Positions 10,641 to 57,559 of a DNA stretch of 64,000 bases are shown here, in pieces. The stretch lies in NCBI GenBank assembly GCA_037349315.1, contig JBAIAC010000057.1, forward strand, positions 10,943,501-11,007,500, in the 5' to 3' direction. The notes under the pieces were generated by a model, which saw only the letters and a list, made by a program, of their open reading frames with translations, searched no databases and was not told where the DNA came from. The stretch comes from Chelydra serpentina (lineage: Eukaryota; Chordata; Testudines; Chelydridae). The stretch's first letter is position 1, and every line of letters begins with the position of its first letter. A program made the position numbers and the translations under genes.

Positions 10641-12190
10641 ACAACACGGAGAGGCCAAGGAGCAAAATGGGCCCCCGCGTGACAGAGCTCCTGTAACAAT
10701 GATCCCTTTGAGCCCCTCGGCAGGGCAGCCCGGAAGCCGCTTGCCCTGGCATTGCCCACGCTTACTGCAACGTGGCAGCGCCTCTTTGGAGACAGGCCCC
10801 AGCATCATCTTCTCGGCCCCCGCCCGGCAGCGTCTGGGTTCCTTTATCAGATCGGATCCCTGCACAGCTGGGGAGCAGAGCGCCTGTGGGAGCGAGCGCT
10901 GTCTGTCTCCTCGGGTTCCTCCGAGCGCAGAGCTGGGGGGTTGGTGGTGATGCAATGCGCTGCAATGCTGGAGCAGGGCTGGGAAGGGGTGAGAGCCGAG
11001 AGCAGCTGCGATCACCAGGGGTAAACTGATGGGGTCACAGCAGGGGAGAATACAGCCCTGCTCCCCACCAATGCCTTGGTCCAGCTGCAATAGCCGCACG
11101 TGCCCGCTCAGTCCCAGAGAGTCATTGGGCACAGGTGTGCAGTGACCTACGCACAGTGACCTGGCCCCGGCCTCATCTTCCAACCACTCCCGACGGTGTA
11201 GCTGGGCACAAGGCTGGCCTGAGATACCCTCCTGCCGCTCCTCGCCCCACTGAGCGCTGGTGCCAGGCAGCCTGCAGCAGCAGTGTTTGCGCTGGAGGAG
11301 AACCCAGCCACCTCCCCATGGGCAGCGCCCCCCGTGCCTGGGAAGGGGAGAGCAATGGGAAATTCGGGCAGGACGTGCATGGGGAGTGGGGCCTGACAGC
11401 ACAGCCCTCCATTTGCTCCATGTGGCAGGCAGGTGCGGTGCCCATCTCTCCCCTCTCCCCAGGTGGGAGCATGGCCTACTGGTTAAACCGCAGAGCTGGG
11501 AGTCAAGAGTCTTGTGTCCTGTGCCGGACTCAAGGGAAAGGATGGTCCAGCAGTTAAGGTGTTGGCCAAAGGACCCCACGTAGCCACCCCGCCACAAAAA
11601 CATAAGGAGCGGGAACGCTACAAACGAACCGGGATCAGGGAATTACTGGGGCAAAGAGTGCCAAAAACAGCCAGGGACGGGGGGGTTGGAACAATTTGTA
11701 TAGTGGGGGGGTTGGCTGAGAGCCATTGAACCAAACTGTAAACTCTGTATATGATGGAAACCCCTTCAAGCCGGGGGGGGGGGGGCGCACCCCTAGTTCC
11801 GGCAGCTCTGGGCAGGGGAGGTCATAGGAGAACAACCAGGGCACGAGGGGGGGACACTGAGCCCACCGGCCGTTGCTCCGAGACAGAAGCCAGCAATCGG
11901 CGGCTGTGCTGCCAGAGGTGGGGGGCAGCGGGGCGTTCAGCCCCCCATTGCCCACACTCGCTCCTTGACCTCGATGCTAATGGCGCCAATCGTGGGTGGA
12001 ATTTGCGACGTGAACACCCGTCTTCCAGCAGCTGATCTGAGCCGCCACCAGCCTCCTCCCCGCCGGGTCCCCAGACAGTCACAAGCCGGGGAGAAGCCCT
12101 GACCAGGCTGGATTTGAGCCTAGAGGCGAACAAGCTCCCTGCTCCGGCTAGGAATCCCCTTCGGGTCTGCCCTGCCCTGAATGCCAATTT
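10640..12190. other. Intergenic, nothing recognised beyond MIR fragments
   Basis: A 343-codon minus-strand open frame crosses much of this interval but overlaps MIR sequence at its C-terminal end and near 11465-11580, so it is not called as a gene. Confidence 0.4.
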
Positions 12191-12620
12191 AAAGGGGCGG
12201 CATCAACCACGGTCTTCGACACGGGCGGCAACTGGCCCAGCCCCGAGTGGGAGGACGGCCCCCGGCCGCTTGCTCAGCCCCCCAAGACCGCGAGCGCGCC
12301 AAGGTGGGCCTCCGAGTGAGCGTCTGACTTGCACCGGCTCGAGGGCAGGTCGCACGGAAACAAGAAGCGCGTCAGGAAGGGGGGGGGGGTGCCGCCGCCG
12401 TGCCGGCTCCACACAGGACGTGAGTGGGCGTCGGTGAGGCGCTGCCGCTCGCCCAGCGCTTGCCGGAGCCCCGGCAGCTGCTTTCCTGGTAACTGCGGCA
12501 GCTGCGAGAGGGCACGTGGGGGGGGGCGGGGAGCGCCGGGGAGGGGCCGGGCGTGCGTGGGTGTGCGGGGAGGGTGTGGGTCGCGGCTGGTCCAGCGGCA
12601 GGTGAGTGGGAGTGGAGGAA
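12190..12620 (+). promoter_or_regulatory. Orphan CpG island with splice donors
   Basis: CpG-dense DNA (for example CCGCGAGCGCGCC, GCCGCCGCCGTGCCGG and several GGGCGG/GGGGCGGGG boxes) stands out from its surroundings. Plus-strand donors GGAC|gtgagt (about 12419) and GGCAG|gtgagt (12602) suggest a first exon of a rightward transcript. No coding exon was recognised either side, so it may serve a noncoding RNA or a gene outside the window. Confidence 0.4.
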
Positions 12621-13604
12621 CGGGGCTCAGAGGAGCAAACAGGACGCCGCAGAGATCAGATTACTCACCTCCAGCTGCAAAGCGCAGCAGCTAATAAAAG
12701 ACTGAAGCTTCCTGTTGTTCCCTCATTAACACCCTCCCCCACCCCCCCCCAAACCCCAGTGTACAACGCCAGCTGCAGCGAGAGAGGCATGAGAGACAGG
12801 CACCCGGCCCAGGGACAGCGTGTGCTGAGCGGGCCTGGCCTTGACGCCCGCTTCCCCAAGCGGGGCCAAGGGGCATTGGCGGAGGACTCTGAGTGCCTGG
12901 CACTAGGAAGCAGGGGGTCTGTGGTGCTCAGCCCAAGGGGTACACCCGGGACTGGCCCGGGACACGCTGGTCGAGCTGCGCCGGGAGGCCTGCGACTCAG
13001 AAGGACCGAGCCGCGTTGGTAGAGACCGAGCCGCACCTGCCAGGCCTGGCCGTTGCTATGGGTCTATCATCTTCCTCCAGGGCTTTCAACATAACTCCCC
13101 ACAGCCCCCCAAAGGGATCGGCGTTCCCGCCGCAGACTCGGAATCAAGCGAGAGTTTAAACCATGAAATTCTGCCTGCAGCACGCGCCCGAGCCCCGGGT
13201 CTCCCCTGCAGACCCAACGCCTGCCTCAAAGAGATTCCCCCCGCCCCATGCAGCATCGCTAGGGCTGATACGGCTGGGGGGGGGGGGGGGGGAGAGAAAC
13301 ACAGCGTGTGGGTCAGTGGGCCCTCGGGGGCGTCCGGGTGTGGGAAGAGAAGCCAGGTCACAGAGCCAGCCGCAGCTGCCTTGCCATCCTGGAGAGCTAA
13401 AATCAAACACTACGGCTGCGGAGGGAGGATGGACAGGCAGTTTTCTAGGGAGCTTCCCTGTAAGCCAGGTTCAGATACTTGCTTCATCCCCACCTCCCAG
13501 GCAGCCAAAATCCCCTTTGCCCTTGCCTCTCGGCAAAGTCCCATTGCCCCTCCAGACTTGGTGCCAATGCTGGCCTCATGGGACCCTCCCTCATTCATTT
13601 GTCA

Positions 13605-13690
13605 ACACCCAGAGCTAAGTGCTGTATAGACACACGCTCCCTGCCCCAAAGAGCTCACACTCCACCCACAAGACAGGCAGAGGGTGAAAT
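13605..13690 (-). repeat. Antisense MIR-type SINE fragment
   Basis: CTAAGTGCTGTATAGACACA followed by CTGCCCCAAAGAGCTCACAC is the 3' segment seen in several antisense copies here. It abuts the 39-bp minisatellite. Confidence 0.55.
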
Positions 13691-13728
13691 CAGGTGCACA
13701 TTTTAACAGTGCGGGTAAGTCACCACTG

Positions 13729-14235
13729 GAACAACCGACCACGAGTCGTGGTGAATTCTCCATCCCGGAACAACCGACCACGAGTCGTGGTGAATTCTCC
13801 ATCCCGGAACAACCGACCACGAGTCGTGGTGAATTCTCCATCCCGGAACAACCGACCACGAGTCGTGGTGAATTCTCCATCCCGGAACAACCGACCACGG
13901 GTCGTGGTGAATTCTCCATCCCGGAACAACCGACCACGAGTCGTGGTGAATTCTCCATTCCGGAACAACCGACCACGGGTCGTGGTGAATTCTCCATCCC
14001 GGAACAACCGACCACGGGTCGTGGTGAATTCTCCATCCTAGAACAACCGACCATGGGTCATGGTGAATTCTCCATCCCGGAACAACCGACCACGGGTCAT
14101 GGTGAATTCTCCATCCTAGAACAACCAACCATGGGTCATGGTGAATTCTCCATCCCGGAACAACCGACCACAGGTCATGGTGAATTCTCCATCCCGGAAC
14201 AACCGACCACGGGTCATGGTGAATTCTCCATCACA
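13729..14235 (+). repeat. 39-bp minisatellite, 13 copies
   Basis: Thirteen tandem units of 39 bp, each with the near-palindromic core ACCACGAGTCGTGGT (or a variant) and an EcoRI-type GAATTC. The 5' units carry CGAGTCG, middle units CGGGTCG, and 3' units CGGGTCA or TGGGTCA. Because 39 is a multiple of three and the unit lacks stops, several frames stay open on both strands and mimic repeat proteins of 95-212 codons. Confidence 0.97.
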
Positions 14236-14239
14236 ATCA

Positions 14240-14330
14240 GGACTGGAGGTTTAGCTGCGCTAGAAATAATTTCGGGGTCATTCTCTGGCCTGTGTCAGAC
14301 TGGCTGGTCCCTTAGTCTTTGAATCTATGG
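14240..14330 (+). repeat. CR1 LINE 3' end
   Basis: TCTCTGGCCTGTGTCAGACTGG-like text followed by CCTTAGTCTTTGAATCTATG matches the CR1 3' end in sense orientation. Confidence 0.6.
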
Positions 14331-14880
14331 ACCAGGCAGAGGAAGGAGATGACTTTTTCCAAGGTCAGAAGACAGACCCCAGGCCTCCCGCCTCACAGGC
14401 CTGTACCCCTTCCACTAGGCTACACTGTCTCTTTAGGCAGCCACCCACTGCTAGCACCTCAGCTGAACTCCGGGGAAAGTTTGGAGAAGCTCAGCACAGC
14501 CCCTCCCGACACATAGTAAAACAGCCCAGGTGCTCCACCCACCCCTCGAGAGAGCTACATGCCAGCAGATCTTCCCATCGCCCCTCCTTGCCCCAGGCTC
14601 TGACTCATCCTCCTCCCATCTCTGGTGCACCTGTCTCGCTCACACACACACACTTCCTGTTGTGAATCACCTGGAGTTTCCAACCATCACGGGGCATTTT
14701 AGCTTCTAACCTCAATTGACAGGCTGTTTTCCTGGGGCGGGCACGGGCTCTTTTCTTCTTTAATTTAAAGGACACCCGTCAGCAATTGTTCTGAGCGGGT
14801 GGCTGGTGCAAAGACACAAGAGAACTGTTAGCGGTTGCCAATGGGGCAAGGACACATTCAGAAGCCACAGCAACCAGGGA
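14330..14880. other. Intergenic; antisense MIR 5' part, otherwise unrecognised
   Basis: About 14330-14440 (TCCAAGGTCAGAAGACAGACCC ... CCACTAGGCTACACTGTC) reads as an antisense MIR-type 5' half. The rest shows nothing recognisable. Confidence 0.4.
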
Positions 14881-15056
14881 GTCATAGAAGATCAGGGTTG
14901 GAAGGGACCTTAGGAGGTCATCTAGTCCAACTCCCTGCTCAAAGCAGGACCAATCCCCAATTTTTGCCCCAGATCCCTAAACGGCCCCCTCAAGGATTGA
15001 ACTCACAAGCCTGGGTTTAGCAGGCCAATGCTCAAACCACTGAGCTATCGCTCTCC
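14881..15056 (-). repeat. Turtle tRNA-derived SINE with CR1-like tail
   Basis: On the minus strand it starts with a tRNA-like head: A box TAGCTCAGTGG (15047-15037) and B box GTTCAATCC (about 15002-14994). The body reads GGTCCTGCTTTGAGCAGG, and the tail GGTCCCTTCCAACCCTGAT then TTCTATGA is shared with CR1 LINEs. This is the hidden-necked turtle pol III SINE as I recall it. It is close to full length and little decayed. Confidence 0.88.
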
Positions 15057-15059
15057 CCC

Positions 15060-15600
15060 CGCTTCTTTTTTTAAATGACCCTTTACAGATTCTGACGGGG
15101 ATCAGACACCCACTGCCCTGACAGGCAGATTGAGGATGGGCAGCTGCACCTGGGGAGCCATAAAGCAAGGGTGGCCCAAAGGCTAGGGCACAACGCAGGA
15201 GGCCTGCATTCAATTCCCTGCGGGTGGCTTTTACTAGAAGTTAGGAGCCGGCTTCCAGAGGGGAGGCCGGGGTGATGAATACAGTCAAGGCTTGGAGGTG
15301 TTCAGCTGCTTAGGGTAATGGGCCAGGCGCGCTCACCCAGCTGGGCATTCGGATGGCCTGGAGAACGGAGCTGGGGGGGGTTGGTACAATTGGGGGTATC
15401 AGGGAGATGGGAAGGCAGGGAAAAGGGGGGTTCGTGATTAGGGACTGTCTCACTAGTGCTTAATCTGCATCCGTCACTGGCCTCCTACCAGACACCTGCC
15501 CCGCCCTGCTCCACTACGCCCCCACACTCCATTTCCCCCAAGGGTTCAGGACCGCAGGCTACGCAGGGTCCCGCTGTTTCTGACGCCATCACGCCCCTCA
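15060..15600. other. Intergenic, nothing recognised
   Basis: No gene, repeat or motif cluster that I can support. Confidence 0.4.
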
Positions 15601-15604
15601 GCAG

Positions 15605-15775
15605 CGTCTGTCAGTGGCCAGAGCACAGGAGGCCTGGAGTCTGCTCTGCCACCAACTCATGGGGCGACCATGGGCCAGTTCCCCTCCTGGCTGTGGGCTT
15701 CGGTTTCCTGGCGAGTGGGGATGAGACAGGTCTTCACTTCCTTTGTAAGTGCTTTGAGATCCAGCCATAAGGTGC
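15605..15775 (+). repeat. Sense MIR-type SINE
   Basis: GGAGTCTGCTCTGCCACCAA, then GGTTTCCTGGCGAGTGGGGATG and AAGTGCTTTGAGATCCAGCC give the MIR-type order. A short GTGTGCGTGC tract follows at 15783-15806. Confidence 0.6.
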
Positions 15776-15859
15776 CGTCGGGGTGTGTGTGTGCGTGCGT
15801 GCGTGCATATATATAGATATAGATATAAAGGCCTGGCCCAGAGCAGGGAAATGAAGTGA

Positions 15860-16840
15860 CGCTGTGACCGAGAGCAAGGCGTGTAACGTGGGGAGGCCGG
15901 CGCCCCAACGCCCACCTAACAAGCTTCACAACAGGAATCGAACAGCTGCAGGTGAGGATGAGGGAGGAAATCTAGAGCTGCCTTTGATTGCCCTGATGGT
16001 GGGGCCTGGCCTCATGGGCCCTTCAGCACCCAGGGGTAACAGTAGGGCAGGGAGGGGAGAGGCAAGGGGGCCAGGACAGAAAGAGCTGAAGTCCAGCAAG
16101 TGCAGGGAAAGGTCTCAGCCCCTGGGCCGTGTGAGCCCCACGTCCCACCGCCCGGGCTCAGGGACACTGTGGCACATGGGGCAGGCTGCCGGACGCAGCG
16201 GCTTGATAGATGCGCCGATGGCCACCCGTTCCCTGCTCCCTCGAGGCCTGGCGGGGTGGGCCAGGCAGCAGCCATCCTTGGCGCAGCCCGCGCTCCCACC
16301 TGTTCCGAGAGGCAGGCAGTGGCCCCAAGGGAGCTGGCCGGGAGTCATAACACGGGCTCGAATGGCACCGCGTTCGCACGTGCTGGACAGCTGTGTGTGG
16401 GGGGGAGGCAGGCCCAGCCCCAAGGACACAACCCCACCATGGCTCCCCAGGCAGGAACAGAATCTGGGATCTTTATCTCTAACAGCTTAAGCCTCTGGTG
16501 CTGGAGCTGAGGGAAAAACTCTACTAGCTGCTCGCTGTAGTAGGCTCTTATCCTCTTAGGTGACTAGCCCCTAGAGCGGGACATGAAACACCTAGTGAGC
16601 CACACTCCAATCATATAATGGAAATTACAGGCCCCTGAGGCCCTGGTCTATGCCGGCATCATTAGGCCAAGATGGCGCATTCTCCAGTGCTCTGGCCAGT
16701 CCATTGTTCAGCATCCCAAGCCACAGCATGGCTGCTGGAAGACGCACCCTTGGTCCCGCTCAACCTGGACATTCAGCTCCAAGGTCCCCTTTCTAAATCT
16801 CTTCTCTTCAGCTCTACTTGGTCCCCATCCTAACCTGAGC
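15860..16840. other. Intergenic, nothing recognised
   Basis: GC-rich sequence with several overlapping open frames on both strands but no family signature. Confidence 0.4.
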
Positions 16841-16844
16841 ATCG

Positions 16845-16960
16845 AGCTGGGAGTCAGGACGCCTGGGGTCTAGTCGCCACCACATCGCTGCGTGACCCCA
16901 GGCAAGTCACCTTCTCGCTCGGTGCCTCAGTTTCCCCTGTAAAATGGGGATAATGATGGC
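16845..16960 (+). repeat. Sense MIR-type SINE
   Basis: GGGAGTCAGGACGCCTGGGG, GACCCCAGGCAAGTCACC and TGCCTCAGTTTCCCCTGTAA are the classic MIR blocks in order. Confidence 0.8.
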
Positions 16961-17239
16961 AACCAATCAGAAATGGACAGCTCCCAAAGCAATGTGTTAC
17001 TACAGGAAGCTATGCCCCCTCAGATACTGGGTTCAGTACTGGGTCATATATATCTTTTCTCACACCCGGTCTGCTTCGGATGGACACCCTGGAAATACTT
17101 AAGCTCAGATAGTCATGCAGGTAGGGTGGGGATGGGGCAGGGCGGGTGGAAGAAGAAAGTACAATCAACAGCCGAGATTAGCTGAGGCAGTTTGTACTAT
17201 GCCTATTATTATGTGTATTATGGTAGCCACGAGAGGCTG

Positions 17240-17570
17240 AGCGGAGGTCAGGGTCCCGCTGTGCTAGGTGCTGTACAGACACATACATAGTAAGAGACGG
17301 TCCCCACCCCAAAGAGCTAGCGTCTAAATCACCAAGGCAGACAATGAAGGTGGAAGGGGGAATTATTAGGCCCATTTTACAGATGGGGGAACTGAGATGC
17401 AGAGGATGGCCAACCTAGCGCCATCCACGGGGACTAGTGCACATGGACCAGCAGAAGGCAAGTAAGTACATGGCAGGCCTGCAGGGGATCCTCAGCCTTT
17501 GCCTCCCCGTGCCTCAGTTTCTCCAGCTGCAAAATACTTTGAGAGCCGCTCTAGAAGGGCTAGGTATTAC
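17240..17570. repeat. Antisense MIR-type SINE followed by a sense fragment
   Basis: TAGGTGCTGTACAGACACAT through ATTTTACAGATGGGGGAACT (17265-17400) is antisense; GTGCCTCAGTTTCTCCAGC with CAAAATACTTTGAGAGCC (17508-17550) is a sense fragment. Confidence 0.7.
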
Positions 17571-17579
17571 TCTGTGGTG

Positions 17580-19630
17580 CTAGAGCTAGGGAAAGTGCAC
17601 AGGCAAGTGCTGTGCAAGCCTCCGGCATAGCCAACATAGCCAACACCTCCCTGCTGCCCTGGTTCAACCCAGAGCCCTTGTGGAGCAGAACCACTCCGTT
17701 GTGCAGGAGGCTTTCGAGAGGAGGACCACCAGCGGTGGGGAGCCAGGCTGAAACCCACCCAACTCCCTGCCTGGGTGACCCACCCTGTGAGTCAGCCACA
17801 GCTGTACCATGCACCAGCACTGATGCAAACCTGCCCACACACCCTGAGCGTCTCCTCCGCGGGGACTGCTGCACCTGCTGAAAGATAAATAACTCGATTA
17901 ACCCTTTGGAGGCTACAGGGCCAGAGATACCTGTCCTCCCAGCCTACAAAACAGATGCATTAAGAGCTCTTGGGGGCAGGGGGGACTAGCAGAGTTTTTA
18001 GAAACAGAGAGGAGCGTAGATGGGCACAGCAATCTGGCTGAGATTGTCCCCCGGATTAAAGCCAGTTATAGATGGAAGAGGGAAACCCCTCCCTCCGGAC
18101 ACACGGCAGAACAACGTGCGTCAATCTCATTTTTATGGCAGACATAAAACCTAGGCCTGGGGCCCACTGCTCCAGGATGCTGGGGTCGAAGCCCAGCACA
18201 CAGAAAGCTTTAATGCAGATGAGTTCTGAGCCTATCTCCCACCCCCCACCCAAAATCAAAGCAAAACCCCCTCCCACGCTTAGCGAGAGGCCTCTCTTAA
18301 AACCCCGGCCTCTTAGCCATCTTGCCCCCTCCACAGCCTGATTCGTGGGCGGGGCAAGATCTCTGAAAACACCCGTTTTATTTTTAATAAATCCGATCAC
18401 CCACAAATGCTTAGGGGGGTCGGATTACTCTAAGCGGGGGGGAGTTGCGCGACTTGCTAGCCAGTTGCTGCATGGAGCAGAGTGACCAGTGTAACGGCAC
18501 CACCTGCTGGCGGTGCGCCGACATCACCGCCATGGGGGAGCCAACGCCGGAGCCCAAATGAACAAGGCGAATGCCAGGGCAATGAACGGTTCAATCCGTT
18601 GTCCCGCTTCAAGAGGGACAGGCTCTATTTTAAAACCAGCCCTTGGCCCCATTCCTCCCCCTCCAAATAATCCCTCCCCACCCCTACTTCTCTCCCCAGC
18701 CGCTATCCCCATCAGTAGCCTTTGCCCGTGAGATCGGAGCCATAGGACGCGACCTTGGGATTTCTGCTGCACGGTCACAGACCGGGCCTGGAAAGTTGGC
18801 CTCAGGCGGAGAGGAAAATACAGGGGCAGGCAAAGAGGATGAGATCAACACAGGTGCTGAGGCAAGAGGGCGGCCTCTGGCATAGTTTTGGGGGAGGGGG
18901 TTGGCCCTAGAAGTCCCCCATTCTCCTGGAGAGCAGGGCTCTCTCTCTAGTGGTGCTGGACAGCTGTCATTTACTCAGTGTCCTCCTGGGACGAAACGTG
19001 CGGCAGGGTGAGTCCCTTTTGCTGGGCCCCAGCCACGGGACTCAGGGCAGACAGGCTCCACCAGACTTTCGAGGGAGCTTCCGTGGGTGGTCGGGTTTAT
19101 GGCTCTTTTCCTCCTCCCACACACCCTTTCGGCCTGCCGGCCAAGAATCACAGCTCCTCGCTGCTGCAAGGAAGAGCCACAGGGGAGCAGTCAGTGTGTA
19201 CGGACTGTATTGGGCACTATGGCCCTCTGCTGGACAGAATCAGAACTTCCCCCTGGGCGGGTCATAGATGCTATACTGCTAAGGGGGATTCACCTCTGGC
19301 TCTAGTGGCAGGAGGAACCCTACTGGGAAATTGCTAGTGGCTAAGGGGTGCAGCTATCTAGAGCTATCAAGGATTTGTTGCATCTGAAGCCCAGTTAATT
19401 CCCCCTTTCTCTACCCAAGCATGAAAGCCACGGGCAATGTCTTGTCACCGCAACACCAGGCACGGGAGCTGTGAGCAAGTCAGCACCTTTGGCTTCCAGA
19501 GCCGGCTGTGCACCGCCCCTTTTACCTTGAGCCCCTCTATCATCACGCGCCCCCTCCCCACATCACACCCTGACACAGACTAGGAGCTGCATCAGCACAG
19601 AGACACCAACCCCTTCATCAGCCCAGACAC
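17580..19630. other. Intergenic downstream of MsrA, nothing recognised
   Basis: No supported exon or clear repeat. TTTTATTTTTAATAAATCC at about 18374-18392 contains AATAAA on the plus strand, a possible poly(A) signal for a rightward transcript, without other support. Confidence 0.35.
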
Positions 19631-19673
19631 ACCACGAGCCCCGGACATCAATAAATCAATCCTTCCATTTATT
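19630..19673 (-). terminator. MSRA: Candidate poly(A) signal and cleavage region for MsrA
   Basis: AATAAA reads on the minus strand at 19673-19668, followed about 25-45 nt later by the GT-rich stretch GTGGTGTGTCTGGG, the usual arrangement of a cleavage site. No earlier AATAAA was seen after the stop codon. Confidence 0.5.
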
Positions 19674-21032
19674 CAGCGCAGCCCAGGAGACGCGGGATCA
19701 TTTCAGAGGATCAAAATGGCACAGGGCCAGTTGAGAACAAGGCCAGCCCCACCTGTGAGAGCATCAATTTAAACGTCACCTCTCTGCCCCGTGGAGTTAA
19801 ACACACGCTCACCATGCCCCAAGGGGAGTCCAGGGACAGCTAGTCAGGATTCAGCAACTGCTTTCCCAGTCCCCTGGGGCAGAGCCCATTACAAGCTCCT
19901 CCCCCTCTCCTCCCCACCCCCCAGCTGCCCCCAGGGCACCTTAACAAACCCTGCTACTCATGGGCAGGGCAGGGCTGCTGGTTGCTAGCCTGGCCAGCAC
20001 CTGTGTCCCTTGCTGGGGGAGTCTTGTTCTCCAGGCCAGCGGGGATCCAGGAGACCAGTGGAGCAGGGACAATGGGTGCTTTGGCTCTTCCCCTGATGGG
20101 GAGGCTAGAGGCCAGGGCTAAGCCCCAGGAGTGGGGGCTTCCTGGCCTGGAGTCTAATGGCTACCAGTTAATGGGTCTCCGCTCTCTCCATGGGGAGGCA
20201 TCAACCACCTTCAGCGACCATCAACCTCCACCATCAACCTCCTTCTCCCCCAAACGTGAGGGCTGAGGCTCCAGTGGGCAGCAGGGGAGGGCTGCAGCCT
20301 TCCCCGGGTTGTCTAGCAAAGCCAGGTGACGCAAGCAGAGCGCTTGCTGCCCACCCCAAGGCCCCTGCGTCCCAGGGCTGGGCACCTCTGTCCAGACCCT
20401 CCCACATCCAGCAGCGAAGGAGGCTGAAAACTCTTGGCCTGGCCTCACGTTGTGGTGCCGAGGCTGCCCCTGTCCCCCAGCCAGTCCCGCTGGCCCACGT
20501 GTGACCGAGGCTGTGGTGGCCGTGGCAACGGAGCGAGGAAATTCTCCAGGCGCTTAGCAAGCGAGTTACCCCCGCTCCTATGCTCCAGCCTCCCTGTGAA
20601 TCGAGGTGACCCAGAGGACGCTCTGGAGGGAAGGGACCGGATCAGTACAAGAAGCCAGCAGCAGCTGGTGGTGATTGTGCAGGATCATCTCCGGGACCGG
20701 AAGGCTTCCTCTTCAATCAGGGCCAACGAGACCAGGGCTAGACTCACCTCCCGCCCCCCAGCCTGGAGGCAACAGCAAAGCGACCAGGCCCGAGGGGTGA
20801 TCTCTGAACCCTGGTGCCTCGCTGGGGATCAGACCCAGAGCATGCCCTTGGACATCCCCAGCGCTATGGTAACCGGCCAGAATCAGGCCGGCCAGCTGGC
20901 TCCAGAGGTGGCCGGGAAAAGAAAAGCCACCTGCGCTCCCGCTGGCTGCTTAAAACGAGGTGCTAGGCTGCTCCCGTTCCCATGGCAACGACTCGTGGGT
21001 GTTGATCGCCGTGGCTCCCAGACATACTCCCT
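19674..21032 (-). other. MSRA: Probable MsrA 3' untranslated region
   Basis: No further MsrA coding sequence follows the stop codon, and the first AATAAA on the minus strand is about 1.36 kb downstream. The interval holds no element I recognise with confidence. Extent is inferred from the poly(A) signal only. Confidence 0.45.
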
Positions 21033-56961
<35,929 letters not shown>

Positions 56962-57019
56962 GGCTGCAGCCGGCGCGCAGGTGATCGGGCTGCCCCTTGT
57001 CCAGCCTCCGCGGGCAACT

Positions 57020-57130
57020 AACTAGCCAGCAACTTCTTAGGGCAGTGGGCGTGGCCAGAGGGGGAGGAGCTAGTGCCGGGGGCGGGGCTAGGGGGACTCT
57101 GGCTCCCCGCCCCGTGGAAAGCTCTGAAGG
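57020..57130 (-). promoter_or_regulatory. MSRA: GC-box promoter of MsrA
   Basis: Immediately upstream of the MsrA start codon there are Sp1/KLF-type boxes: GTGGGCGTGGC at 57045-57055, GGGGGCGGGGC near 57078-57088, and CCCCGCCCC near 57105-57113. I see no TATA box. This looks like a housekeeping CpG promoter driving leftward transcription; the exact start site cannot be read from sequence. Confidence 0.55.
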
Positions 57131-57239
57131 AGCAGCGTGTATGTTCACAACGAATCCTGCTGATGCGCTGTGTTTTCTGCCCGTAAGGTGTGTCCCTGTG
57201 GGGGACGCAAATGCAACCCAGGATCTCTGCTCCTTAAGA

Positions 57240-57450
57240 TTTGCAGAAGTTGCAAGGGAGGCAGTGGCCTCCCCAGGAATTAAAATTAGGGGGGGTGTTC
57301 GAATTTACTGGGGGGGTCACTAAATTGGCATGTAACTAGTTCACAAAACTGGGGGGGTGTTGGGGAAATTCGGGGGGGGGTGTAAGGAAATCACTGAAGG
57401 GGGCTCATGAAGTCCATACAAAGATCCTAGGGGGCCCATGCGGCATAGGG
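57240..57450 (+). repeat. Decayed repeat beginning CAGTGGCCTCCCC
   Basis: CAGTGGCCTCCCCAGGAATT followed by AAAATTAGGGGGGGTG and repeated ACTGGGGGGGTGTT-like runs resembles a turtle hAT-type element. The right terminus was not found. Confidence 0.4.
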
Positions 57451-57559
57451 CCCCGATCCTGGCTCTGGATCCATGTGGGTGGATCCTTGGGACCGGGCAT
57501 GGATCTGAGGGCAGGATCAGAGTCTAGGGGAGCAGGCTATCACCCTAACTTGGGGTGAT

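Noticed and set aside
10572..11603. A 343-codon minus-strand open frame, the longest in the window
   Set aside because: It has skewed composition rich in C, G, P and R, no family signature, and crosses MIR-type SINE sequence at both ends (10442-10640 and 11465-11580).
11822..12187. A 121-codon minus-strand frame with a presequence-like start beside the CpG island
   Set aside because: The first codon is TTG rather than ATG, no homology was recognised, and frames of this length are expected in GC-rich DNA.
13684..14322. A 212-codon plus-strand frame with 13-residue repeats
   Set aside because: It is the 39-bp minisatellite read as protein; equally long frames exist on the other strand and no promoter or splice support was found.
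15000..15056. Possible tRNA gene on the minus strand
   Set aside because: The A and B boxes belong to the head of a SINE, which continues into a CR1-like tail; no closed tRNA cloverleaf was apparent.
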